From NCBI GenBank assembly GCA_018398765.1, contig JAHBMJ010000812.1:25412-41107 (forward strand): a DNA stretch of 15,696 nucleotides, written 5' to 3'. Source of the stretch: Chromera velia (taxonomy: Eukaryota > Sar > Chromeraceae). The notes below the pieces were generated by a model, which had not been told where the DNA came from, made no database searches, and saw nothing but the letters and a program-made list of their open reading frames with translations. Of this stretch, positions 1-12,350 are shown in pieces (the first letter of the stretch is position 1; every line of letters starts with the position of its first letter). The position numbers and the translations under genes were made by a program.

Positions 1-53
<53 letters not shown>
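1..53. repeat. GT array then GA array
   Basis: (GT)12 from base 1 (probably extending upstream) passes directly into (GA)14. It lies in intron upstream of exon 1. The rest of 54-323 is pyrimidine-rich CTTCCTCTTCCTCC-type sequence plus the TGTC array, with a possible 26-nt exon at 205-230. Confidence 0.9.
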
Positions 54-58
<5 letters not shown>

Positions 59-270
59 GTGTCCGTATCTCCGTCTGATTTTGCTTTCCTGATGTTGTCT
101 CCTTGTTGTCAGAGCCCTTCCCTTCTTCCTCTTCCTCCTCTTCCCTTCTTCCTCTTCCTCCTCTTCTCTTCTGACTCTGACTGTGTCTGTGGCTGACTCG
201 TCAGGCGAAGGGCAGCAAATACACCATTACGTCCTCTCACCCTCTCTCTGTCCCCCTCTCTCTGTCACCC

Positions 271-272
<2 letters not shown>

Positions 273-308
<36 letters not shown>
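273..308. repeat. (TGTC)9 array
   Basis: Nine uninterrupted tetranucleotides end 15 bases before exon 1, where they probably act as the pyrimidine tract of its acceptor. Confidence 0.9.
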
Positions 309-323
309 GATGCTTGTTCGAAG

Positions 324-1115
324 GGAATTTTCGGGAAAGCGACGAGTGCAGCTGTGAGCTTTGAGGATGCCCTGAAGAGGATCTGCTACCTCCTTCCAGA
401 CCAGGTACTTCCAACGGTATTCTCGCGTCTCCTCAGCTCCCTCGACAACGTTACAGAAACGCACAGAACGATGGTCTCCATCCGCCTGGCCACCCACCTG
501 TCTCCACTCATCGTCAAGCACATTCCGTCAGTCATCACCCCCCTCACACAGGCACTACTGCCTGGCATTCAGCCTGTGGATCCTTTGAAGTCTGTGCTCT
601 GTCTGACGTTCTTCACAGTCCTCTTCGCACACGTCCCAGCAAGGGACTTCTCGGACGCTGACACAGATTGTCTCCCCCTGGAGGCCGTCAGAAAAGCGCT
701 CCTTGCAATGGAATATCCGGAACATGACGGAGCGGCGGGGGGGGCATCGAGTAGTAGTTTGGGGTTTCTACAAGAGGGGGCGGGGAAGGAAGCGGGGTAT
801 GAGTGGGTCAAGATTCTCGAAGATTGGGGTGTGCGTCCTGTAGGTCTGTTCCCATCAATTTATAATTATCCTAGGGGAAAGGAGAAAGGGGGGGGGCAGA
901 CGGTTGGACTTGGGGGTGCGCAGAGACTGAGTGCCGAGGAGGAAGCGATGGCCCAACTGACTGAAGTGTTGCCTGTTGACTTGAGGACAGTGGGAGAGAG
1001 TAACTTGATGGGGGTGGTGCGACAGAGACAGAATGCGTCGAGCATGATGCCTGAGTGGTCCCTTTCTTTCTTCGAGGCCCTGCAGAGCGTTGTGCAGAGC
1101 TCCTTGAAACCAGAG
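324..1115 (+). CDS. PSME4: PA200-like exon 1 of window (264 codons)
   Basis: The 3' splice site is taken as TTCGAAG before GGAATTTTC, just after a TGTC array that can serve as pyrimidine tract. The donor is GAG|GTCCGT, phase 0. The peptide starts [17 protein letters not shown] and matches the family stretch before and through the LPG-DP motif (here [14 protein letters not shown]), followed by [12 protein letters not shown] like the family's phenylalanine-rich helix. The end, [18 protein letters not shown], fits the helix that follows in PA200. Between them lie two non-conserved inserts: a Gly/Ser/Ala-rich one near 723-800 and a Gly/Lys-rich one near 870-930. An upstream 26-nt exon at 205-230 is possible but cannot be tied in by phase. 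Confidence 0.82.
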
Positions 1116-4100
1116 GTCCGTCCATGCATTTACTTTTTTTAAAAAGAAAAAAAAAATGAGTGGTTTCTCTCTGTGCAAGTGACTGCACTGCGCCTTCTCT
1201 TACGATCTTGCTCTTTTCCTCTTTGTGCGTGCGCGCTTCCTTCCGCTGCCTCGTACACTCTCTCCTCCTCCCTGTGTCTTTCTGTCAGCGTTCTCCCCCC
1301 CCCTCCTCCCTGTTTTGACTCTCTGCCTTGTAGAATATGCACGTGCGTGCGTGCGTGCCTGCGTGGGTGCAGAAGAGCGCGACGATAAACATGCAAGTAG
1401 ACATCACACAGGGTCTGATGATTCGAGCCGCGCTGCTTGGAGTGTTACAGCACGCTGACGAGGGCACGTGCCTCCGTCTGCTGGACTCTCACACGGAGTG
1501 GCTCTGTGCACACACGCTCCCGGAAGCCCTCAAGCAGACGGGGGCCCTCACGAGAGCCTTCTCCACAGCGATTCCCAAGGCCACCACCAAGAGACTCATT
1601 CCGCTGGCGGCAGGACGGCTGTTGAAGGGAGGGGAGAAACAGAAAGGGAAAGGGCAGGACGGGGACGCACAGACCCCCCCCCACACACCCGAGATGAAGG
1701 AGCACTTGCCGGAGACGGACGTCCAGTGGTGGATGCTGACCCTCTGCCAATCTGTGCGGAGGTACGTGAGTGTGTGTGTGTGTGTGTGTGTGGGCACATG
1801 GGTGAGGGTGTGTGTGGGTGTGTGGGAGGGTGGTTGCAGTTGAAGTTCAGGCAAAAACGGAATGGAGTAAAGCAGAAAATATCATAAGAAAAGAAGGGGT
1901 AAAGAATGCCATTCAGATGCGTCCGTCTCTTTGCTTTTTTTCTTTCTATGTTTTTCTCTCTCTGTTCGTCTGTCTGTCCGTCTGCGCATGTGGTTGCAGG
2001 GCGGGGGAGGAGATTTTGAGGTTTAAAGATGTTCTTGAATCTGTTATTGTGGCGGCGCTCCGTCACGAACAGAAACGAATCTTTCGGCTTGGGGCCAAAC
2101 TCCTGAGGAGGTGCCTCGAGGGACTTCTCTTCACTTACGCTCTGGATGTCAGTCTCTCTCTTTGTCTCTTTGTCTCTCTGTCTCTCTGCCTCTCTGTCTG
2201 CACCTCGAGGTGGGCATGAGATTGTCTGTCTGTCTGCCTCTCTGTCTGTCCGTCTGTCGTTGGGAGGCAGACGGGAAGAGAGGGATGAAAGAGTCGGAGG
2301 CTTGCAGGCTGGCAGTCATCCCTTCCATGCTTATTGCTCTGTTACTCTTCTTTGCTTTCTTCTTCGTCCATTCTTCTATGGTCTGTCCGTTCTGCTTTCT
2401 CTACTTCCGCTTCTCTTGCCTTTTCTTCTTGCGCCGTTCTCCCTTTCCGTCCTTTCCTGCGTCTGCAGACAGATTCACTTCACACGACATCGCTCTCTTT
2501 AGTTTCTCTGTTGAGAGAGAGAGAGAAGTGCATGGGAGGGAAGTACCCCAGGGGGACGCACGCACAGATCGAGCGGTAGACAGACAGACGTGTTTCGTTT
2601 TTGCCTCCTCATCGCTCTCTCTCCCTCTGCCGTTTGAACTTTCGCTGACGTCTGACTTCTTTCTTCTTTTCTGTACGTGCGTGCAGGTCCGGTGCGCCCC
2701 CTCGACGATCTGGAACTCCGATCGGCGGCGCCCCCTCCAGCTCCTGTGTTGGGGTTCCACTACGCTGAGTGGGGACTCCAAGGGGGACTCTGTGGCCTGG
2801 CACGTCCCCACAGAGGAGGGCCTCCAGTGGGCAGAGCGCCTCGTGGACCTCGCATACACACAAGTGAGTGAGTGAGTCTCTCTCTGCATGCATGGGTGGA
2901 TGGATGGAGGGATGAGTACCGACTTAATTAAATGGAGGGTCTCTGCATGGACGCCTGAACTGGCACAGTGAGTCGGTGTGGGAGGTTTCTTTGCTCCTTT
3001 TTGAGGGGGTGGGGGGGATGAGGGCAAGTGTTTGATGTTGTTCTCTCGCCTTTTTGCTTCAGTCGAGTTGAATGGTCGCCCTGGTTCTACAGGAGGAGAG
3101 TCGGTCGCAGAGAAGTGTTGCATGTCCACGTCGATTTTGAGGGCCTCACTCTCTGTCCTTCCTTCATGTGAAGGGTTGGGGTCTGATACAGTGCTGCCCT
3201 GCGGCCTTGAGCACGTGTCCCTCCCTCTTCATTTTGGCGTGGAGGGGCAACAACTGTGTCGTCTGTTCAGATTTGTCGGATCCGATTGGCTGAATTTGCA
3301 CTCATGGATCCTTGAATAGCTTTTGCTGTTCGATGGTGTATCTGCACGCATCCACTTGCTTTTCCGTGCCCCGGCATCCCTGCAGACGTTCGCCCTGCTG
3401 GGGGCCCTTCTGCCTGGGCCCTCCGTTGAGAGACGGGACTTCGAGGAAAACCGCTTCTCCCTGCCGGACCCTCCTGACTTCTCCCCTCTGTATGAATCCA
3501 CAGGAAGCTCAACAGCAGCCGCAGCAGGAGCAGCAGGAGGGGAGGCATGTGAGGGAGGCGAGGGAAACCACCGGAGTGGGGGACAGAGGGGTAAGGGGAA
3601 GATGTCTCTTTGCGCTGTGCGGGATGAGAGCTGCATGGAGTTCTTTGACTTGCAGAAGGAGAAGGAAGACTCGCAGTCTCATTCAGGAGTCCCTAAGCAG
3701 GGAGGTGAAGGAGAAGAAAACGGCTTGAGAGGGTTTGACTCTCTCAGCGATGCAGTGAAGAAACAGGCGGCTTTCTTCAAATTGTCCCGCGCTCTTCTGT
3801 TGATGAGGACGGTCGTGAAGGGAACAGCTGTCAGTCAGTCAATCGCCGTCCTTGCTTAATCGGCTGGCTGGCTGGCTAGTTTGTCTAGTTGTTCTGCCGG
3901 ACGAGTTAAGATATCTCGCTGCATTGCTATCTGTCTACTGTCTGGCTATTCGCCTGCCTGCCTTCCCGCCTGCCTGTCTGTCTGTCCGTCTGTCAGTCTG
4001 TCTGCCTGCCTGCCTGCCTGTCTGTCTGATTCTGGTTTTTCGTCATTCGGTGAGCAAAGGAGAAGAAGACGAGCAAACGATAATGCCCTTCAATGAGACA

Positions 4101-4467
4101 CCGTGGAAGTCGTCCCTCCTTCATTTGATTGATGCGCTGGCGAGTGAGTCTGTTCGTCATGCAGTAGTGGATCTCTCTCTCTCCCCCTACCGACAGGCAG
4201 GCAGGCAGGCACCCTTTCCCTCCCTCCCTCCATCCTTGGGGGGGGGGATTGATTATGTGTATGTATCTTTTTGGGTGTCTGTGTCTGCCGGCCTCCTTCT
4301 ACAACTGCAGATAGGTTCATGTGAATATGTGTTTCATCTCCCTTGTTTTTCCCTCTCTATCTCAATGCAAATATTTGCGTGGGGGTGTCAGACCAAGGCT
4401 GTAAAGGATTGCTCATCCTGTCCCAGTCGCTCTGACCGTAGCACTCATTCACTATATAAACTTGTTC

Positions 4468-4532
<65 letters not shown>

Positions 4533-7500
4533 TTGTCTTTCTGTCTACGTGTCTGCGTGTCTGGTTGCAGGGGTGCTTTCCGGATGAGCGCTCTGAGGGG
4601 GACGATGAGTTTGTCTTCCTCTCCGCTCTCCCCAACCGATTGGGCCCTCTGCTCCTCAAACGGTGCGCTGCGTTTTTTTGTTTTGCGCGTCTTTTTGTGT
4701 GTTGTTCATGTGGGTGACTGTTTGACTGTCTGTTTGTCTCGTCTCTCCGTTTGTCCGCCCGTCGGTCTTCTTTCTTCTTTGCTTGCCTGTTTGTTCGCTG
4801 TGTCCTTTCGGAATGCCTCTCTTTTCCTGTCCCCCTGGCCGCTCCTTGCGAGAGAGAAAGATCTACGGCTTCTTTCCTCTTTTTCATTCAATGGATCAAT
4901 TGGAACCCGCACTGCTGCATCAATTGAGGTCGTCTTTCGTCTCCTTGCACGCCTCTCTCTGCTTTTCATTCCGGAAATCCTTGTGCTGTTTGCACATGTA
5001 AGTTTAAGGACACATACACCTGCTGCGTGTGTGTCTGTATGCACCTGGCTGCAGATCTGGGACCCTCGTGCTTCGAATTGCACATGCCTGCCTGGGACTG
5101 CAGCCTGCAGTCGCAGTGTGGGCGTCCCCCCCCCCCTCGTCGGGCGATGGACAGGCGGCTGCACCCCCGAGGGGCCCTGGAGACTTGGGGGGGGGCGCAG
5201 GGGGGCGTTCGGACACTGACGGACAGGTGGCGGTTGTGCGTGTGGCGCCCCGGCTGTCCTTCTTCGGAGTGGAGGAGCCGAAGCTGATGAAGAAACTCCT
5301 GAGGGTGGGTCCGTGCGGTAGGGGGGGGTGGGGGGTTGTGAATGAGGAGTGGGACCGTATCCATCCCTCCATTCGTTTGCCTCGCCATGAGAAAGAGAAT
5401 AAGAATGAAAAAGAGAATTTAAATTTGGAAAAGAAGAGTTTTTGAAAACACAGTTTGTTTCCTTTGGTGCCTTTCTCTACTCTGTCTGTGTGTCTTTTTG
5501 TCTTTCCTCCGACGGTCTCTGGTCTGTAATCTGGCAGGACCAGATTTTTTTTCTTCTTTCTTTTTTCTTTTTTTTTAGTCGAGCCTTTTCTCTGCATTCA
5601 CCCTCTTCCTTCTTTTGTCGTCAGAGAGATGGCGTCTTCTCATTTGAATTCTTCCATCTGAACTTTTGCGTTGCACTTGGATAAGCATGCAAATGCGTCT
5701 ATGTGTTTTTTCTTGCCGGTTGATGCATGTGCGTTTGTATGACTGATTTGCCCTGGGTATACGAATGCAACGTGGATGAATGCATGTGAACATGCAGGTT
5801 GTGTATGCTCTCCTTGTACGCCCCTTCTGCGGGAGCAGTTCGAAGGGCGGCAAGGCTCTGTCGTCTTTCTCGCAGATCTCATTTCAAGGTGCGGCGGTCG
5901 GGCGGTCTGGTGGCATCGGTTCGAGAGGTTTCTTTCTTGTGTTTGAGCTCATGCAGTCTCTTTGTTGTCCTTCTGTAGGCACGTGCACCCGTGCGAGCGT
6001 GTGTCCATTCATTCTCTTCTCTCCCGGTCAACATTCGGATGATGATTTGGAAGCCCTAGTGATCTTTCTTTCGTCGGCACATAAAGCAGCAGGGTAGGCA
6101 AGCAGGGAAAAGCCCGGAATTCTTCCCGTCATTTTACTCTCTCGTCTCTCCTCCGTCGTTCTTCTCGGTTGTCGGTTTCAGTCTTGCGCAAAAAGTATAA
6201 GAGGAAAAGCTTGCAGAGAGTGAGGGCGTGGCTGAGTGAGTAGCTGTGTGAGTGTCTGAGTGAGTAAGTGAGTGAATGTGGATGAACGCATGATCGAACG
6301 CAGGCGGGCTCTTCAAGCACAGTTTGTCGATGGACACGCCCCGCATTTGGTGGTTGGATTCTCTGAACGCGAAGTTCTCAGAGAGAGTGGACCTCAGAAG
6401 ACGGGGACACCCCTTCAAAGGTTCGTTCGTTCGTTCGTTGTGTGATGTTTTGTTTGTTTGTCGTTTGTCTGTTCACAGCCTCGTTCCTTCTTTCCTTTCG
6501 TCATTCCTCGTTTTGTTTTTTCAGAAGCTGTCGGAGTGTGCAAACAGACGAGACACCTGGGTAGAAACAGACAGACAGACCGACGGACGGACAGCCGGAC
6601 AGACAGATGGACAGAACCTCAGAGGACCCGACGGACCCTGAATCCCGTTCAGGGCCGGGGGGGGGGGAAGAAAGACCCAGCCAGAGTGGGGGGAGTTAGA
6701 AGGGTGGAAGGAAGGACACAAGGCGCGTTGTGATCTTATCGAGTGGCACGCTTTTTTCTTCTCATTCCTCCTCCGTTCTCCATTTTCTTTTCAAACCCTC
6801 CGGGTGCGTTTGATGAAAGGTTTCTTTCAGAGCCTGCGTAAGCGAGAGAGAAACGAGGTGTCGAGGGAATGAATGATATACACATTAACCCATCATGCGG
6901 TAGGTGCGTTTGCGTATGTTTCCCTCCCTCCCTGGGTTCCTCATCATGACATTCTCTTACATCTCGTCTCTTTCTCGCAGGCATGCGCCGTCTGTTGCTC
7001 ACTCTGGTGGCGTCGATGTGTATAGGAAGTTATGCCCAGGTGCGCCGCCTGGCTCAGGACGTTTTCAGAGACGCGTGCGGACACCACTACGGCGCACGAA
7101 GGAAGTTGGCGTTTTATTTCCTCAGCGAGCTCGTGAATAATTCACGAGGAGGAGGCTCCCCGGCCGCACAAATTGTCCCAAGAGGCAGCCTCGCCAAAGA
7201 AGAAAACGAAACCCAAGCAACCGTCGAGTTTGGAGATGGCAAAGACGGAATGCCGAAGCTCACAGTTGCCACAGCCTCGCTGCGTGCGCCCATGTCGCCC
7301 CGCCCTCTGCCTCTACAGAACCCCGAGGCCGCCTCCCAAAAAATTGGGGATCCCTCAGAGCGTTCTCACCTCTCTTCAAGGGTCCCATCCCTCAACGTCG
7401 ACGCCCCCCCTGCGGTTCCTGTGGCATCCTCACCGGTGCCTTCACCCATTGCCTCACCGATGCCCGCAGACGGAACGAACGACACCACGGAGAAGAAGCT

Positions 7501-10500
7501 CCAACAGAAATTCTCCCCCCCACCCAACGGAGGGCCTGGAAGGGGGGGCTCCGTCACCGCAGCGACTGCAGCCACGGCGGCGGCAGCCAGCGACGTGCAA
7601 CAGCAGCAGCAGCAGCAGCAGGGGGACGACGCCGAGGACCTCGCGCGTCTCTCTGCCATCACGGGCGTTTGTTTCTGTCTCAACAGCACCACAATGCTCA
7701 GGTAGGAAGGGAGGGAGGGAGGGTCGTTTTGTACAAGCAGGGGCGGACACACATATATACACACACATGCGCGCGCGCGTGCACGCACGCACGCAAGCAC
7801 GCACTGTAGGGAGGAAGAGAAAGAAGGAGTTCAAAAGTCCGTTCATTTGACCTTTCACGTTTTTAATTCTGCTCTATTGCCTGGAGAGACTGTGCGAACG
7901 GCCGCGCCACGGGGAGTCCGTCGAAGTCCTTAGAACGAATTCGATCAAGACAGTAAGTGAGTGAGTGAGTGAGTGAGTGATGAGTGAGTGAGTAATGAGT
8001 GAGTGAGGAATGAGTGAGTGAGTGAGTGAGTGAGTGAGTGTGCCAGCCCCAATCTGTAGAAAGAAAGAAAAAAAGAAAGAAAGAAAGTGAACGGTTTGTG
8101 CATTACATGCATGCATGAGTGCGTACAGGCGCGTATGGGGAGACGCGAAGAACCTCGGGAGGACCATTTGTGCCCTCGTTGCGGCCTTCCGTGCCCCCAT
8201 CAGCAGGGATTCCGTCCAGGGGAGGGTGATGGCACTCGTGCACCAGTGGCTGGCACACAGAGTTTTCATCCCTCGGGAAGAAGACTGGGACACGTGAGCT
8301 TGATATTAATAGCACTGCAGTGACTCTAGACACACTAATTCGCGTCATTTTGTTTTTGTTCAATTCTTTCCGGTCCCTCAGATCTCCCCTCTCTTCTTCT
8401 TTTCCTGGGTGACAGCATTTCCTTCCTTCCTGCTCGACCAGCAGCTTTCCTTTCCCTTCCCCCTCTTGTCATCTGCCTCCCCTCTGATGGTCCTCTGAAC
8501 GCTCGCTGTCTCTCTGAGTCTCTGCGGGAAGGCCGGCGCTTGCTTCTTTGACCATTTATTTCCCTTTCTTCCTTCCTTCCTTCCTTCTGGCTGCCGTCGG
8601 TTGCATGGAAAGGAGAAAAACGCCTTACGACACAGTCTCTTGCATGAAGAACAGTCGTGGAGGGAATATTACCTGATGCCCCTCCAATTGATTTGATGAT
8701 TCCGAGTTGGACGAATGCATTTGAGATCAAACGATATTCAGACTGAACTGGCTACAGCAGGACTCGCGGGGTTCAGACTGTTGGTGAAATTTTTCCCTTT
8801 TTCTTTCTTTCTTCTGGTATTGACACGCTTCTCCTTCATTCGATCTCTTCGGCTTTCTGCTTGGTTGAGCGCACGCAGGCACGTCGTGAAGGGTGCCGTG
8901 TTACCGATTCTCCAGACTCTCCACGAAGGCGCTGCTGGGGCAGCGGCACACACGACGACAACGGAAGTGGAGGGGCGAGAAGGAGAGGGGGGAGAGGGGG
9001 GAGGAGCAGACGTTGCCTCTGCGCCTGTTCAAAGAGGTGGGTGGATGGGACTGTGTCCTTTTTTTTTTCTCTCGTGTTTTTTTCCTGCTGTGTCTTTCTC
9101 TTTCTCTTCCTGTCCTGGCGCCTGCCTGCGACGCCCTCACGTGTCCGTCCAGGCGGTTTGTAGAGAAGAAGTCAGTCAGTCTGCCTGCCTGCCTGCCTGC
9201 CTGTATGGTAGATGCCACGAAAGCCCCGCCCCTCTGCGCAAATCAAAAACATACGAGATCGTGTCTGTAGGCTGTGTAAAGTAGGTTCATCGACCAACTC
9301 AACCTGCAGATGGATCCATCTGCGTAACAAAAACTGACTCTCTGCATCCATCCCACCAGAGCTCTCTCTTTCTCTCCCTGCAGGTGCTGGAGGTCCTTCC
9401 CACTGGCGTTATCAGCTGCTATGCACCGTTGCCCTGGTGGCTCTGAACTCTCCCTCCGCCCCGAACGCTTCGGTTGTCGAGTCCTATGGCCTGTGGCTGC
9501 TGAAAGGGGTAGACACCTCCAAGTTCACCCCTCTTCTGAACACCGTGTGTCTGCACGGCCTCATGCAGTTCCTCAAACAGAACGCGAAGACTCTCGACAA
9601 GCTGCCGACGTCTTTCACGGACAAGCTGAGAAATCCCGAGAGCGTCAAAAAGGTGTTGAAGGGCCTTGTGGTTGCGCACCACGAGTCTCTCCGGTCGTCC
9701 CCCCAAAGGTACCCTGAGACGGCACTGAACCCTGTGGTTGAGGTCGTCAGGCTAGAGATCACCTGGCCATTCTACAGGTCCTCCCGACTCTCAACGGTCA
9801 GGCTGGCAGCTTAATTGACTTGCGTGCGTCAATTAATGTGCGTCCTTGCGTGCGTCAATTAACCTGGCCATTCTACAGGTCCTCCCGACTCTCAACGGTC
9901 AATCAGCCAGTCAACGAGTCTGTCTGTCTCTATGTCTAGGAAAGGATCAGCTGCGTCTGCTCGCTTGATTATTGTGCTTATCGTGACTCTACCGCCGGAT
10001 GGCAATCAGCAAAAGAGTGTTTGCTTCGGCCTTTTCGTTTTTTCTTTCTTTGCTTTTTTCTTTTTGTGTGCGGAAGGAAGGCGTTTTCCTTCTCTGTCTC
10101 TGTCTCTGTCTCCCTCAGGGCTTCTCGATCCACAACGCGCTGTTCACGCAAACATTTTTTCGGGCACTTGCACGACTGGTCCCGGAAAACGAAATGGTGT
10201 CGTTGCTCGAGGGGGCAGTGAGGGACACACTCGACTCCCTTGCGGAGTTGCCCTCAGAAGAAGCGGATAGCCACGTGGCACTTCTGGAAATTTTTGCGGG
10301 GGCCGTCAGGTCATTCTGACCTTTGTCTCTTTGTCTGTCTGTTTGTCTGTCTGTCTCTTTTCCTGTTTTTGGATCCCTTTTGTCCGTCTTTAGACCCGTC
10401 CTCTTCGCCAGAGTAAGGAGCATAGATAGACGGATGGACACAAGCGAAGGAGGGAAAGGAAGGTTGGGTATCTTCGTCCATCTCATTCCCTCCTGCATCC

Positions 10501-12265
10501 TTCCCTCCCCGCCCTTCCTTCCTCTTCCATCTCCGTGTCTGTGCATGAGAGCGTGTGTGCGACATCCGAAGAAGATATTTGTGTGCGCATGCGTGCGGGC
10601 GTGCAGGGCCTCCCGCAAGTGGGTGTCTGACTCTCTCCGGTCCTCCCTGTGGGGTGTCCTGGATCCCGTGCTGAAAAAAGAAATCGGAAAGGCACCCCTC
10701 GAGAGACTCGGATGCTGGAGTGACGCCGTCAGTCAGGCAGACGGACAGCGAGAAAGAGTGAATCTACCTATCTATTTCATTTTCATGCATGCGGGGGTTG
10801 GTTTGGGTTTGCATCAACATGCATGTACGCATAAGATGATGTGTTTTTCTTTTGTCGGGGGTTGAAACAACAGGGGGTCGTCTTGCTTGCAGACACTGTT
10901 GCATGGGGGTTGGGTGGGGGGGGCGTGAAGATGCCTTCATGTTTGGCCTCCTGCCTTTGTCCGTGTACATTCGCTTCTGCTTGATGAGAAAGATGATGGA
11001 GAGAGTGAGGCTCTACATGAAATACGACATGCCAAACGTGAATACGTGTGAACGTTTTTCTGTCCTCCTCTCAAAGTGCCCAATTAAAGGGAAGAAGAAA
11101 GTCGGGAAGGTGTCTATTCTTTTTTTGCTGCGGTGTACGTCATCAGCTTAGTTTTTTTTCTTTTTTTTTCTGCAGCTCTTCTTTCTTCTTTTTCTTCTCC
11201 TCCTCTTCCTCTGCTTCGACCTCTGCTCTCATGCTACCTTCTTTCTTCGTTTAAATTCAACATCATCTGCAGGCACGCACGAAGGAAGATCTTTACAGAC
11301 AGCCCTACATGGCATGGCATGGCTTGGTGTTGCGTGGCATTCGTGGACCGACAATCAAAACGGTCGTTCGAGTTTTTACTGAATGAGTGAAAGGATGGAT
11401 GGATGGATGGATGGATGGATGAGTGGTTGCAGCTGAGGTTCTGCGTGTACGACTTGAAGTATTCAGGAGACCTGGATCGGCTGAAGCCAGTACTGAACTT
11501 CGGTCTGGACTGGAAGAAACATCTCGACGCTCCCACTCTACACGTGGGTTGCGTCGGACAGCCTGACATGCAGAAGGATTCAGGTGCAAAGAGGACGCCC
11601 AATGGTCACGGCGGGCAAAAGAGAATTGATGTGCACAGACAGACAGACAGACAGGCAGGGGTACTCTACTCACACAGCAGAAAGGCTTCTCTTTCCCTCC
11701 CTCCCTCCCTCTCTGGTGGGAAAGAAAAACGTGCCTTTGTTTCTCTCTGCTTGTCCTTGCTGCCGTCTCCGTCCATAAAAGAAAAGATAGAAAAAGAGAA
11801 TGTGAAAGACGCCCAAATAATCAGATAGATGTCTGCCGCATGGGTCCAATCGGGACGATCTCCTCCATGCACTCAACTAACTCCTCTGCCTGCTCGGAAG
11901 GAAATAAGATGTCTCAATTTCCGTCAATGGACTGGAGCATCTTCGTTCATGCGCAAGCAAGCAGCCTCTTTGGGACATGCATGCTTGGCGTGTGTTTTTT
12001 TTCTTTCATTCTTCCCTGCATGGACTTACGTACGCATCGATTATCAAAATTGTCTTGTGTTGTACGGGTGCAAGGTTTCCTTTCATTCGTTCTCTGTACG
12101 TGTGCATTCCTCTTTCCTTCTCTGTCTGCCCGCCTGCAGCTTTTGGTGTCCCTCGACGCCTCGAAAACTTCAACGACAACTTTGGAATTGGTCTGTCCCT
12201 CTGTCTGCCCCCTTTTTTGTGTGTGTCTTGCATCGGCTTTTACCTGTTTGTCAACTTGTCGTGTC

Positions 12266-12350
<85 letters not shown>

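Noticed and set aside
205-230. 26-nt candidate exon upstream of exon 1
   Set aside because: It is bordered by TCGTCAG and GTCCTC, but nothing before it in the window allows a phase check and the peptide is too short to match.
2401-3129. 242-codon minus-strand open frame
   Set aside because: It is the antisense of the WHVP exon plus pyrimidine-rich introns, and its Arg/Lys/Ser-rich composition reflects that bias.
4392-4437. 46-nt candidate exon between exons 6 and 7
   Set aside because: It has AG and GTAGCA borders, but no frame both avoids stops and fits the phase of its neighbours.
3852-5219. 455-codon plus-strand open frame rich in Cys, Leu and Ser
   Set aside because: Much of it reads through TCTG tracts as repeated Cys-Leu-Ser-Val. 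The real exons inside it are best read in other frames.
5920-5945. Possible tRNA T-arm (GGTTCGAG)
   Set aside because: No matching acceptor stem, anticodon arm or D-arm is visible around it, and it lies in an intron.
9419-9762. Long minus-strand open frames opposite exon 17
   Set aside because: They mirror a well-supported conserved exon on the + strand and show no family resemblance or splice context of their own.
10852-11151. Open frame with Met/Arg-rich stretch in intron 19
   Set aside because: Exons 19 and 20 join in phase and align with relatives without it, and it has no good flanking splice sites.
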